From: an uncultured Collinsella sp.
GTDB lineage: Bacteria; Actinomycetota; Coriobacteriia; Coriobacteriales; Coriobacteriaceae
Length of the DNA stretch: 64,000 nucleotides
Assembly: GCA_900541065.1 (NCBI GenBank)
Contig: UQIE01000007.1
Span: forward strand, 1-64,000
Direction of reading: 5' to 3'
Below are positions 9,672-18,656 of the stretch, one piece after another; within the stretch, counting starts at the first letter, position 1; each line of letters opens with the position of its first letter. Below the pieces are notes generated by a model. The model ran no database searches and was not told the origin of the DNA. It saw only the letters and a list, made by a program, of their open reading frames with translations. The translations under genes and the position numbers were made by a program.

Positions 9672-9893
9672 GGGTGCTATCGCGGATGACGTCATTGTTG
9701 CCTGTACTCTCGATCCAAGGATGTAATTACGGAAGTGCGGGGAAAATCGAGAACCTTCGAGCACAACGCGATTTTTAGCACCAAAACCGCAGTTCGCGGA
9801 AGCGAAAACTGGGGCCTGGTTAGCATTTCTTCGATTTTCCCCGCACCTCCGAATTTGACCCCTTGCCGCACCTTGATCACGTCTTCAAGTGGC
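9672..9893. repeat. Dispersed repeat element, copy 1 (about 222 bp)
   Basis: Closely similar in sequence and length to 11852-12076, in the same orientation. The inner element has a 16-bp perfect inverted repeat: GTGCGGGGAAAATCGA at 9735-9750, mirrored at 9831-9846. No coding potential is evident. It could be a MITE-like element or a conserved structured RNA/DNA element. Nothing else recognisable lies between 9583 and 10061. Confidence 0.7.
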
Positions 9894-10061
9894 TGGTTCA
9901 TCGCTAATGGAGTTTTCTGCGGTGCTTGAATTGCGGTGTTGTGATTAGGGCAAAAGGCTCTTGGCTCCGGGGAGGCTCATCGCACGAAAATTCAAGTTGC
10001 TGCTGAAGTAGGGCTTGCTTCGGCAGCGCTAACAATAAGGGCGGCTCTGCTAGTCTCGGGA

Positions 10062-10124
10062 GACCGCGGCATTCGGCGGGCCTGCCGAATGCCGCGGTCA
10101 GTAGCGGTCAGTAGCGGTCAGTAT
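10062..10124. repeat. GC-rich hairpin followed by decamer direct repeats
   Basis: A perfect 16-bp stem (GACCGCGGCATTCGGC at 10062-10077, mirrored at 10084-10099) with a 6-nt loop. It is followed by about 2.5 copies of AGTAGCGGTC. Confidence 0.7.
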
Positions 10125-10175
10125 ATTCTTCGGAGCCGTTTCTCTGGGCTTCGGCGGACTTGCCAACTCGCGCTT

Positions 10176-10230
10176 GGGCACTACTCAGTAGATTACTCAG
10201 CAGTGCCCAGTAGATTACTCAGTAGTGCCC
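10176..10230. repeat. Composite direct and inverted repeat
   Basis: GGGCACTACT (10176-10185) is mirrored at 10221-10230, and CAGTAGATTACTCAG is repeated at 10186-10200 and 10208-10222. It lies just past the 3' end of the minus-strand AlbA_2 gene. Confidence 0.65.
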
Positions 10231-10286
10231 AGCAGGGGGAGGGCAGCAAACGCAATGGGCCTGTTTCCCGGCTAGGACCTGCAGCC

Positions 10287-11669
10287 TCAAACTTCGCTTG
10301 GCATCCTGTAGAACTGGTGCGGGTCTTTCGGGCTTTTCCCTACCCATTCCAACAGGCCTCGACCGGCAAGGTCTTTCAGAGTCTTCGAGGCCGTTTTCCT
10401 ACCGACATTGGACTCCCGCGCGAGGTCGGAGGTCGTGATTTTCCCCTGAGCGGCGGCAATTGCCATCGCTGCTCGTTCGCGCTCGCTGAGGAGCGGTCGG
10501 TTGTCGGCCGCGGTTCTCCTGAAGGCCGCTTTCTGCAACCCAGGACGCTCGAAGACGACGACGGTGCTGTTGACGGTCTGCTCGAAGCGGAACCTCACGC
10601 CGGCTGCCTCGCAGGCCTCCTTGATGCGCGGTATGCCCGTGCCGTACTGCTCGATGACGCCGGCGCGGAACAGGGTGCGCGCGATCGCGGGGTTTCGGAG
10701 GCCGAACTCGCTCGCGGTACCGTCTAGGTGCTCTTGCGGCGAGTCGCCCTCGGGGAACAGGCCCGGGCTCACGATCTGGACGGTGTCCATGAACACGTTG
10801 ACCTCGACGGCGGTGCCGGTGGTGTAGTCGCGGTGGCACAGCGCGTTGGCAACCGCCTCGCGGATGGCCTCGGCCGGGATCTCGGGGATCTCCTTGCGGT
10901 ACATGCCCGTCTCGCCGATGACGAACTCGCGCCTGATGTTCGACGTCACGAAGTACTCGGCGAAGTCGAGCAGCTTGAGCATGGTGCCGCTCTCGCGGCG
11001 CAGGTCGAGGATCTTGGCCTTGGTGTTGCCGCCCAGAAGCCCCAGCTTCATCCTGGGGTAGGTGTCGGATCCCTCGCAGAACAGCTCCACCGCGGCGTTT
11101 CTTAGGCTGCCGTCGGGCGCGACGAGGTCGAGCCTTGCCAAGGTGTCCTCCACGCCGGCGAACCCGCCGCCCACGCGTCCGGCCCTGCCGCCGCGCGCGA
11201 CGAAGTCACGCACCGCCTGCTCGTCGGCGTCGGAGACGGGCCTGCCGGACGGCAGCGAGTCCCACGGGCTACGGGCGCGCTCACGCTTGACGACCATGGC
11301 GCTCAGCTCCGAGGCCGACAGCGCTTTGTTCGAAGTCCCCACGCGGGTGAAGTAGCGTCCGTCGGCGGAGTAGGGGGCGTCGGCACCTGAGAAGGCAATT
11401 TTGATGTATCGCAGCCCATCATCGGCGTCGAGGCACTCGACCGTCGGGAACACCGCGGGCTCGATCTTGTCGGACACCCACGACGTCACCTGGCGCAGCG
11501 TTGCGTCGCTGACATCCTGGCCGATGACATCGCCGTTGTCCTTCACGCCGAAGTAGAGCTCGCCGCGGCCGTGCTTGTTCAGCATGGCGCTGATGGCTTG
11601 CAGTGCTTCTTTATGCTCGCCAGTGGACTTCTTGAACTCGACGGTCTCGCTCTCGCTGCCCAGGTTCAT
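10287..11669 (-). CDS. AlbA_2 (Schlafen-type) ATP-binding transcriptional regulator-like protein
   Basis: 460 residues. The N-terminal AlbA_2 domain (residues about 5-120) has the typical ESETVEFKKST start, with AISAMLNKHGRGELYFGVKD following. The middle and C-terminal half carry a GHKL-like ATP-binding segment (IREAVANALCHRDYTTG near residue 260, then IVSPGLFPEG). A C-terminal winged helix follows (ITTSDLARESNVGRKTASKT). This COG2865-like architecture is widespread as an accessory gene. Functions are poorly defined and range from transcriptional regulation to defence-linked roles. It stands alone, flanked on both sides by copies of the same 220-bp repeat, which suggests that it was acquired or could be lost by recombination between them. 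The ATG is preceded by GGGAAAGG. Confidence 0.85.
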   Translation of the reverse strand: MNLGSESETVEFKKSTGEHKEALQAISAMLNKHGRGELYFGVKDNGDVIGQDVSDATLRQVTSWVSDKIEPAVFPTVECLDADDGLRYIKIAFSGADAPYSADGRYFTRVGTSNKALSASELSAMVVKRERARSPWDSLPSGRPVSDADEQAVRDFVARGGRAGRVGGGFAGVEDTLARLDLVAPDGSLRNAAVELFCEGSDTYPRMKLGLLGGNTKAKILDLRRESGTMLKLLDFAEYFVTSNIRREFVIGETGMYRKEIPEIPAEAIREAVANALCHRDYTTGTAVEVNVFMDTVQIVSPGLFPEGDSPQEHLDGTASEFGLRNPAIARTLFRAGVIEQYGTGIPRIKEACEAAGVRFRFEQTVNSTVVVFERPGLQKAAFRRTAADNRPLLSERERAAMAIAAAQGKITTSDLARESNVGRKTASKTLKDLAGRGLLEWVGKSPKDPHQFYRMPSEV

Positions 11670-11851
11670 CCGCGCTGCCTTTCCCGTTCGTTGCTTGTCT
11701 CGTTGGATTATACCGTGGTCACCATGGGCGAAAACGTGGAAGCGCGCTTGCTTGCCTCTACCATGTTCTCATGCGCCTTAATGCCCTTTGTGAAGAATCA
11801 TCCCATTGGGAAACGGGTCCCTATGGAACGATTTTGGTATCAGGCATAGGG

Positions 11852-12076
11852 GGGCGCTATCGTGGATGTCGTCACCATTGCCTGCGCCCTCGATCCAGAG
11901 ATGTAATTACAGAAGTGCGGGGAAAAATCGAAAACCTTCGAGCACAACGCGGTTTTTTTGTATCAAAACCGCAGGTCGCGGAAGCCTAAAACGGGGGTCT
12001 GGTCAGCATTCCTTTGGTTTTCCCCGCACTTCCGAATTTGGCCTCTCGCCACATCCCGATTACGTCTTAAAGTGGC
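11852..12076. repeat. Dispersed repeat element, copy 2 (about 225 bp)
   Basis: Same orientation and organisation as copy 1 at 9672-9893. The internal inverted repeat here is GAAGTGCGGGGAAAA (11912-11926), mirrored at 12018-12032. The gap 11670-12311 holds this repeat and the promoter below; no gene is supported in it. Confidence 0.7.
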
Positions 12077-12247
12077 GCAAAAAGCCGTGTGCTCTGCTTG
12101 ATTTTGCTCAGGAATTATGCCTGAGGGGTAGTGGATTCGCCTTTCTCCGCCGTGCAGCGGCACGTGTAGGGCTCTCTGGCTCAGGCGCGAGTCGCTTCCC
12201 GTCTGAAAAAGTTCTTAAAACAGCTTTAAAGTTGCCTTTGGCCTACA

Positions 12248-12277
12248 TTGACAGCGTACAATATGCATCTTTACAAT
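12248..12277 (+). promoter_or_regulatory. Promoter of the Pel-like operon
   Basis: TTGACA (12248-12253), an 18-bp spacer and TACAAT (12272-12277). The predicted start near 12284 lies downstream of the ATG at 12276, which supports the GTG at 12312 as the true first codon. Confidence 0.6.
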
Positions 12278-12311
12278 GGCAAAAGCTAAATTTGGGGAGG
12301 GGGAGCGCACG

Positions 12312-14450
12312 GTGGAAGTGCTGGTTGTTGGCAATACCGTGTATGTCGATGACGACTTTTGTGCCAAGGCGTTTCCCGGTGACCATGTTCAGGTCGTGGC
12401 GGCCAACGAGGCGCGCCGCGACGGGTCGTCGCTCCATGCGTCTTGGAAAGAGCTGCTGCAGCACCTGGACCAGGCTTACGAATTCGACCGTGTGGTCTAC
12501 CTCTCTACCTATCTCACGCCGCATACCGAGGCCGTTGGCGACATCGAGCTGCTGCGCTCCGTCTTTCGAGCTTGCATGGGTCGCCAGATTCAGCTGCTGT
12601 TTGTGACTGGTCCCATGGGAGCGGACGGTGCGGTGGACGCTGCGGGGCAAAACGGCAAGGGCATCATTGCCCGTGCGGCCAACGACCTGTGCCGCTACTA
12701 TGCGGTCCGCGACGGCATTCAGGCCAAGATCTTGCGCGTGCCGTATCTGTACACCGCCTCGCCCACGCTGGAAGACCCGATTTTGACCCCGCTGTTCGAG
12801 GCGTGCTCGCAAGGCTCTGCTGTCATGAGGGCTGGGGCGGACTCACCGCTCGGTGCCCTCTGCGCCGAGGAGCTGGCCGTTCTGGTGCGTCGCATCTTCG
12901 ACAGCTGGGATGCCACATTCGAGGAACTCGAGGTTCCGGATAGCTTTGCCCACACCGTGGGAGACCTGGGCGAGGCGCTCAAGGGCTTGTTCCCGGGGCT
13001 CGACATTACCTACGACGGGGACGCCGTCGTCTCCATTGCTCCGAGCGATACCGTCCGCACGCGCTACGGGTGGTTCCAGCGCTATGACGTGCTGCGCGAT
13101 CTTTCGACCATACACGCCCGCTGGGAGCAGACCCTCGCGGGCAAGCGCCATCCGCTGCGTGCCGCCATCGACCGCATGCGCGGGCGGACACTGCCCATCA
13201 AATGCCTGGAGACCGCGCTGGCCTGGGTGCTCTTTGAGGGCCTGGAGCTGGTGTTTTCGCAGTCTGCTCAGCTTAACGTGCTCGACTACCGCCTGCTGTA
13301 CGTGGTACTGATCGGCACGCTGTATGGGCTCGATTTTGGCCTGGTTGCGGCGCTGCTGGCGTCGGTGGGTTTGGCCGCGAGCTACTTTACCCAGTATGGC
13401 TATACCTTCCAGGGTCTCTTTTACGAGCCGTCTAACTGGCTGCCGTTTATTGCGTACTTTGTTGTGGGTGCCGTGTGCGGCTATGTGCAGCTGCGCAACA
13501 GCGAAGCCATTAGGGCGGAGCGCGATCAAAACGAGCTCGTGCGCAACCGCAATACGTTCCTTACGCAGCTCTACCACGACGCGATCGAGGACAAGCGCGC
13601 GTACAGGCGCCAGATCGTGGGTCGCCACGACAGCTTTGGCAAGATCTTTGCCGTGACGCAGGAGCTCGACGTATTCAACCCACGCGACATCTATCGCAAG
13701 TGCTGCGAGCTTTTGGGCGAGATCCTCGAGAACGATTCGGTGGCGATCTACCATGTTTCGGGCGGGGCATTTGCACGCCTGGTGGCAGCAAGTCCCGCGA
13801 TTGCCGAAGATGCCGCGCGCTCGCTCACGCTTGAGCAGCTTGCACCTCTTTTGGGCGACGGGGGTCGTTCGAACCTGTGGGTGAACCGCGAGCTGACGCC
13901 GGGGCTTCCCATGTTTGGATACACGATCGAGCGCGACGGGGCACCCGCTGTGTTGATCTTTGTGCGTAGTGCGGCCGAAAACCAAATGACCCTCTATTAT
14001 CAAAACCTGTTCCGCATCTTGTGCGGGTTGGTCGAAAGCGCGCTGGGCCGTGCCTTTGACTATGAGGCGGTGGCGCAGGATAAACGCTGCGTTGACGGCA
14101 CTTGCGTGCTCAAGCAGGCTGCCTTTGGCCAAGAGCTCGCGGCGGAGCAGGCGCTGGCAGATAGCAAGATGGGGAGTTTTTTGCTCCTGCGCGTGGTACC
14201 GGGCATGGAGCCTGTCGGCGAGCTGGTGGGCGCAATTGGGTCGGCAATCCGCGAGAGCGACGCGGCGGGCTTGGTCGACGGCGACGTGCTCTACCTGCTT
14301 ATGCGCCAGGCAAAGGCATGCGATCTGCCCATTATCCGCGAGCGCCTGAGCGCAAAGCAGATTGCGGTGGAGCCCGTCGACGGCGAGGACATCGTGGAGC
14401 TGCTGCAGCACATCTCTTACACCGGTGACGGTGAGGGGGGTGCCGCTTGA
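12312..14450 (+). CDS. pelD: PelD-like c-di-GMP receptor with N-terminal Rossmann/SDR domain
   Basis: 712 residues from a GTG preceded by GGGGAGGGGGAG. Residues 1-230 form a Rossmann-like SDR/epimerase domain (EVLVVGNTVYVDDDF). About four membrane segments lie between residues 295 and 390, then a charged linker, a GAF domain (about 435-560) and a degenerate GGDEF domain (about 575-700). The GGDEF active site is lost (VDGDV replaces the GGDEF signature), but an I-site R647-E-S-D650 is kept immediately upstream of it. That is the arrangement by which PelD binds c-di-GMP without synthesising it. It heads an operon with PelE-, PelA-, PelF- and PelG-like genes, so it probably gates exopolysaccharide synthesis. 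c-di-GMP binding is inferred from the motif. Confidence 0.8.
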   Translation: MEVLVVGNTVYVDDDFCAKAFPGDHVQVVAANEARRDGSSLHASWKELLQHLDQAYEFDRVVYLSTYLTPHTEAVGDIELLRSVFRACMGRQIQLLFVTGPMGADGAVDAAGQNGKGIIARAANDLCRYYAVRDGIQAKILRVPYLYTASPTLEDPILTPLFEACSQGSAVMRAGADSPLGALCAEELAVLVRRIFDSWDATFEELEVPDSFAHTVGDLGEALKGLFPGLDITYDGDAVVSIAPSDTVRTRYGWFQRYDVLRDLSTIHARWEQTLAGKRHPLRAAIDRMRGRTLPIKCLETALAWVLFEGLELVFSQSAQLNVLDYRLLYVVLIGTLYGLDFGLVAALLASVGLAASYFTQYGYTFQGLFYEPSNWLPFIAYFVVGAVCGYVQLRNSEAIRAERDQNELVRNRNTFLTQLYHDAIEDKRAYRRQIVGRHDSFGKIFAVTQELDVFNPRDIYRKCCELLGEILENDSVAIYHVSGGAFARLVAASPAIAEDAARSLTLEQLAPLLGDGGRSNLWVNRELTPGLPMFGYTIERDGAPAVLIFVRSAAENQMTLYYQNLFRILCGLVESALGRAFDYEAVAQDKRCVDGTCVLKQAAFGQELAAEQALADSKMGSFLLLRVVPGMEPVGELVGAIGSAIRESDAAGLVDGDVLYLLMRQAKACDLPIIRERLSAKQIAVEPVDGEDIVELLQHISYTGDGEGGAA

Positions 14451-15352
14451 TCTCGCTTGTCGTTGCTGCCGTCTTGCTGCTGATTCATGCGCTGGTTTGC
14501 CTGATGCTGTGGACGCTCATGAAACTGGGCCTGCTGCCGGTGCGCGGGCACATGCTGGCTGTGATAGTGCTGGTGCCGCTGTGGGGCCCGTTGCTGGTGG
14601 TTTTGCTATCGGTGTGCAGCGCGGTGTTTGGCGAGGGGCTGAAAGGGTCTGCGCTGGAGTCGCTGCGCTTCAACGATGACCTGCATCGCAGTATGTCGGT
14701 ACCGAGTGGTGAGGACGATTCAGGCGTAGTGCCGCTCGAGGAGGCACTCATCGTCAACGACCCGGCATACCGGCGCCGCCTAATGCTCTCCATGCTCACC
14801 GAGGAGCCCGACGCGTACCTGGCGCAGCTGCAGGCGGCTAAGCTTAACGACGACGTTGAGGTGGCGCACTATGCCGCGACGGCGGTGGCGCAGATCTCCA
14901 AGGAGTCCGACCTTAAACTGCAGCAGCTGGAGCGTGCCTTTAAGACGGACCCGAGCGCTCAAAACCTCAACGAATACTGCGATTTTCTTGGTGAATACTT
15001 GTGCTCGGGCTTGGCTGAGGGGCGCGTGGCTCAGATTCAGCGCCAACAGTACGCGCGCCTGCTTGCGCGTCGCTGCGAGCGCGAGGATACCCTTGAGCTG
15101 CGCATTCGATACGCGACGGCGCTGGCCGATGTCGGACAGATCGACGAGGCGCAGGCCGTGACCGACCAGCTGGTGATAGACGTGCCCGAGGAGCAGGAGG
15201 TTTGGATGCTTTGCCTGCGCCTGGCCGTGATGCGCCGCGACGGTGACGAGGTCCACCGTGTGATCGATGCGATTGACAAGCAACATGTGTATTTGAGCGC
15301 CGACAACCGCGAAAAGTTGGCGTTTTGGCGCGACGGGGAGGAGGCCAGATGA
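14447..15352 (+). CDS. pelE: PelE-like membrane protein with helical repeats
   Basis: 301 residues from a TTG overlapping the previous stop (TTGA), with GAGGGGGG as ribosome-binding site. Two N-terminal hydrophobic segments (about residues 3-24 and 32-58) are followed by a soluble alpha-helical, TPR-like region (LKLQQLERAFKTDPSAQNLN; repeated A-x-x-Y/L helices). This matches PelE, an inner-membrane TPR protein that partners PelD in the Pel synthase complex. The overlap with both neighbours indicates tight translational coupling. Sequence conservation in PelE is low, so the name rests on architecture and position. Confidence 0.7.
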   Translation: MISLVVAAVLLLIHALVCLMLWTLMKLGLLPVRGHMLAVIVLVPLWGPLLVVLLSVCSAVFGEGLKGSALESLRFNDDLHRSMSVPSGEDDSGVVPLEEALIVNDPAYRRRLMLSMLTEEPDAYLAQLQAAKLNDDVEVAHYAATAVAQISKESDLKLQQLERAFKTDPSAQNLNEYCDFLGEYLCSGLAEGRVAQIQRQQYARLLARRCEREDTLELRIRYATALADVGQIDEAQAVTDQLVIDVPEEQEVWMLCLRLAVMRRDGDEVHRVIDAIDKQHVYLSADNREKLAFWRDGEEAR

Positions 15353-17229
15353 GCGTGGCGCAACATATCCGCGACCGTGCAGGGCGCTTTCGTTGGATGG
15401 GACTCCTCGTGGTGTGGGCGGTCTTTATTGTCATGGCCGCTGTGCTGCTGGTGGAGCGTGCCGGCGTGCAGTACAGTGCGGGCCAGCATAAGCTGGGGAT
15501 GCTGGCCGCCAACGATGCGGTGCCGGCCTCCTCGGCAATCTTTGGCCAAAAGCCCACGTGCCTGGTCATTACCGATTCCGATCAAGCTGGCGTCGAGGAC
15601 GTAAAGGAACAGTTCGACCAGATCCTGCTCGACATGAAGATCGCCCATCGCGATGTTGATATTGCCACCGACGGTGCGGACGCGATCCCATCGCTCACGT
15701 CGTTTGATCGCGTGATTGTGCTTATGCCCTCGCTTGACGGACTGGGTACGCATCTGACCGATCTGATGAGTTGGGTGAGTGTGGGCGGCTCACTCATGCT
15801 GGGCATGACGCCAGATAACTCGAACTGCCTGCAGGCTATTGCTTCCAAGCTTGGGATCGAATCGGCCGGATATGACTATGCGAAAGCCGAAAGCATTGTG
15901 CCGAGCGATGACTTTATGTTGGGCGGAGGAGAGCGCTACGAGTTCTCGGATCCCTTCGATTCTTCGCTTTCGGTTTCATTGCGCGAAACGGCGCACGTAT
16001 GGGCAAAGACCGGTGACGCGGGCACGCCGCTCATTTGGTCTAACGATTGCGGCAGTGGTCACACCGTGGTGTGCAACATTGGTATCTACGACAAGGTCAT
16101 GCGTGGGTTCTATGCTTCGGCCATAAGCTTGCTGGGTGATGCCTCGGCCTATCCGGTCATCAACAGCGCCGTGTTCTATTTGGACGACTTTCCTAGCCCC
16201 GTGCCCTCGGGCGATGGTACTTATATCAAGCGTGACTACGGCCTTTCCATTGCGGATTTTTACACCAAGGTCTGGTGGCCCGATCTGCAAAAGCTTGCGC
16301 AAAAATACGGCATTCGCTATACCGGCGTGATGATCGAAAACTACGAGGACGCGGTCAACCAGACCGAGCCCGCGCGCCAGGCCGATACCACGCAGTTCCG
16401 CTATTTTGGCGGCATGCTGCTGCAGATGGGCGGAGAGCTGGGCTTTCACGGCTACAACCATCAGCCTCTGGCGCTCTGGGATACCGACTATGGCACGCTG
16501 TATGACTACAAGACCTGGAAGAACAAGGAAACGCTCGTCGCTTCGCTCAACGAGCTTATAGCCTTCCAGGACGAGGTGCTGCCCAACGCGCACGGCTCGG
16601 TCTACGTGCCACCGTCGAATATCCTTTCGGCCCGCGCGCGCCAGCTTATCGGCACCGATGTTCCGCGCATTAAGACTATTGCCAGTACGTATTTTGAGGA
16701 CGGTACCGACCTGCCGTACGTGCAGGAGTTTGGCGTGGCGAGCGATGGTATTGTGGAGCAGCCGCGTATTGTCTCGGGCGGCATGGTCGACGATTCCTAT
16801 ATGCGCCTGGCTGCCGTGTCCGAGCTCAACATGCACTACGTGAGTACGCACTTTATGCACCCGGACGACCTGCTCGATCCCGATCGCGGCGCCAAGGAGG
16901 GCTGGGAAGTCTACAAGGGCGGCCTGACCGACTACCTGGACTGGCTTACCAAGTCTGCGCCCGACCTGCGCCGCCAGACGGCGTCGGAGTGCTCCGGTGC
17001 CATTCAGCGCTTTTCGTCGGTTACGGTGAGCGTGGATACCGGTGCGGATGCCTGGACGCTCAGCCTGGGCAATTTCCACGACGAGGCGTGGCTCATGTTC
17101 CGCGCCAATAATGGCGAGCCGGGTGCGGTGACGGGTGGCGAACTGACGCACCTTACGGGCGATCTGTATCTGCTCAAGGCAAATGATAATACCCTGACGA
17201 TCGAGCGCAAGGAGGGTGGCGACAGATGA
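15349..17229 (+). CDS. pelA: PelA-like DUF2194 polysaccharide deacetylase, membrane anchored
   Basis: 626 residues from the ATG at 15349, which overlaps the previous stop and follows GGGGAGGAGG. One membrane segment lies at about residues 20-42 (GLLVVWAVFIVMAAVLLVE), then an extracytoplasmic domain. The DUF2194/PelA-type deacetylase region has YLDDFPS near residue 280 and the metal-binding GFHGYNHQP near residue 365. It fits the deacetylase-only PelA form of Gram-positive pel clusters, expected to remove N-acetyl groups from the nascent polymer outside the membrane. The separate hydrolase domain of the Pseudomonas enzyme is not seen. Confidence 0.8.
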   Translation: MSVAQHIRDRAGRFRWMGLLVVWAVFIVMAAVLLVERAGVQYSAGQHKLGMLAANDAVPASSAIFGQKPTCLVITDSDQAGVEDVKEQFDQILLDMKIAHRDVDIATDGADAIPSLTSFDRVIVLMPSLDGLGTHLTDLMSWVSVGGSLMLGMTPDNSNCLQAIASKLGIESAGYDYAKAESIVPSDDFMLGGGERYEFSDPFDSSLSVSLRETAHVWAKTGDAGTPLIWSNDCGSGHTVVCNIGIYDKVMRGFYASAISLLGDASAYPVINSAVFYLDDFPSPVPSGDGTYIKRDYGLSIADFYTKVWWPDLQKLAQKYGIRYTGVMIENYEDAVNQTEPARQADTTQFRYFGGMLLQMGGELGFHGYNHQPLALWDTDYGTLYDYKTWKNKETLVASLNELIAFQDEVLPNAHGSVYVPPSNILSARARQLIGTDVPRIKTIASTYFEDGTDLPYVQEFGVASDGIVEQPRIVSGGMVDDSYMRLAAVSELNMHYVSTHFMHPDDLLDPDRGAKEGWEVYKGGLTDYLDWLTKSAPDLRRQTASECSGAIQRFSSVTVSVDTGADAWTLSLGNFHDEAWLMFRANNGEPGAVTGGELTHLTGDLYLLKANDNTLTIERKEGGDR

Positions 17230-18653
17230 GAATCTGCTTGGTACTCGAGGGTTGCTACCCTTATGTGCACGGCGGCGTATCTACCTGGATGCATGGCTAT
17301 ATCCAGGCCATGCCCGAGCACGAGTTCGTGCTGTGGGTGATTGGCGCGCATGCTGCCGACCGCGGCAAATTTGTCTACGAGCTGCCCAGCAACGTGGTCG
17401 AGGTGCACGAGGTGTTCCTGGACGATGCCCTGCGGCTTTCGGGCGAGCAACATGAAGCCAGTTTTAACGACCGCGAGCGCGAGGCGCTACGCCGCCTGGT
17501 GTCGCTCTCCAATCCGGACTGGGACGTGCTGTTCGATATCTTCCAGCGCCGTCGCGTGCATCCGCTCTCGTTTTTGCAGAGCCGCACGTTTATGGATATC
17601 TTCCGCGACGTGTGCCTTGCCGAGTACCCCTACACGCCCTTCGCCGACGCATTCCACACCATGCGCTCTATGCTGTTGCCGGTGCTCTACCTGCTGGGCA
17701 GCGAGGTGCCGGTTGCCGATGTGTACCACGCTATCTCGACCGGCTACGGCGGCCTGCTCGCCTGCCTGGGCTCAAGCGTTCACCATGCGCCGGTGCTGCT
17801 CACCGAGCACGGCATCTATACCCGCGAGCGCGAGGAAGAGATCATTCGCGCCGACTGGGTGGTGCCGTCGTTTAAGGACCGCTGGATTCGCTTTTTCTAC
17901 CTGCTTTCGGAGGAGATCTACCGCCGCGCCTTCCGCGTGACGAGTTTGTTCCATAACGCCCGCAAGACGCAGATCGATATGGGTTGCGATGCAGACAAAT
18001 GTCTGGTCATCCCCAACGGCATCCAGTTCGACTGCTTTAAGGACATTCCCTTAAAGCCCGATGACGGCTGGGTGGACATTGGCGCGGTGGTGCGCCTGGC
18101 GCCCATCAAGGACGTCAAGACTATGATCTATGCCTTTTTTGAGCTGCACGAGCGCCTGCCCAAGGTGCGCCTGCACATCATGGGCGGCGTGGACGACGAA
18201 GAGTACGGCGCCGAGTGCCACGCGCTGGTCGAAACCCTGGGCGTGCGCGACCTGATCTTTACCGGCCGCGTCAACGTGGTCGAGTACATGGAAAAGCTCG
18301 ACTTTACCATTTTGACGAGCATCTCCGAGGGCCAGCCGCTCAGCGTGCTGGAGTCGCTTGCAGCGCGCCGTCCCTGCGTGGCGACCGAGGTGGGCTGCTG
18401 CCGCGAGCTACTCGAAGGCGCCCCGGGCGACGACTTTGGCGTGGCGGGCTTTGTGACGCCGCCTATGTATCGCAAGGGCTTGGCCGATGCCATGGAACGC
18501 ATGTGCACAAGCCGCGCCCGCCGTATCGAGATGGGGGAGCGCGGCCAGCGCCGCGTTGCCACGTACTTTTTGCACGAGCAGATGCTCACCAACTATCGCG
18601 CACTGTACGACGAGACGGCGTGTGCGTTTAACCTGCCCAGAGAGGGGGAGTAG
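17226..18653 (+). CDS. pelF: PelF-type GT4 glycosyltransferase
   Basis: 475 residues. The start RICLVLEGCYPYVHGGVSTW is characteristic of PelF (DUF3492 N-terminus plus GT4 C-terminus). The C-terminal donor-binding part has RLAPIKDVKTMIYAF near residue 285 and TSISEGQPLSVLESLAARRP near residue 365, with the E-x7-E-type motif. It overlaps the preceding gene by 4 bp (ATGA). In the Pel system this cytosolic enzyme polymerises sugar from UDP-activated N-acetylhexosamine and works with PelG. It is the most secure member of the cluster by sequence. Confidence 0.92.
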   Translation: MRICLVLEGCYPYVHGGVSTWMHGYIQAMPEHEFVLWVIGAHAADRGKFVYELPSNVVEVHEVFLDDALRLSGEQHEASFNDREREALRRLVSLSNPDWDVLFDIFQRRRVHPLSFLQSRTFMDIFRDVCLAEYPYTPFADAFHTMRSMLLPVLYLLGSEVPVADVYHAISTGYGGLLACLGSSVHHAPVLLTEHGIYTREREEEIIRADWVVPSFKDRWIRFFYLLSEEIYRRAFRVTSLFHNARKTQIDMGCDADKCLVIPNGIQFDCFKDIPLKPDDGWVDIGAVVRLAPIKDVKTMIYAFFELHERLPKVRLHIMGGVDDEEYGAECHALVETLGVRDLIFTGRVNVVEYMEKLDFTILTSISEGQPLSVLESLAARRPCVATEVGCCRELLEGAPGDDFGVAGFVTPPMYRKGLADAMERMCTSRARRIEMGERGQRRVATYFLHEQMLTNYRALYDETACAFNLPREGE

Positions 18654-18656
18654 CCG

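Noticed and set aside
10089..10727. 212-codon plus-strand frame overlapping the AlbA_2 gene
   Set aside because: Antisense shadow of a well-supported gene and partly made of repeat sequence.
12276..12311. ATG at 12276 as start of the PelD-like protein
   Set aside because: It overlaps the -10 box of the predicted promoter, while the GTG at 12312 has an excellent ribosome-binding site.
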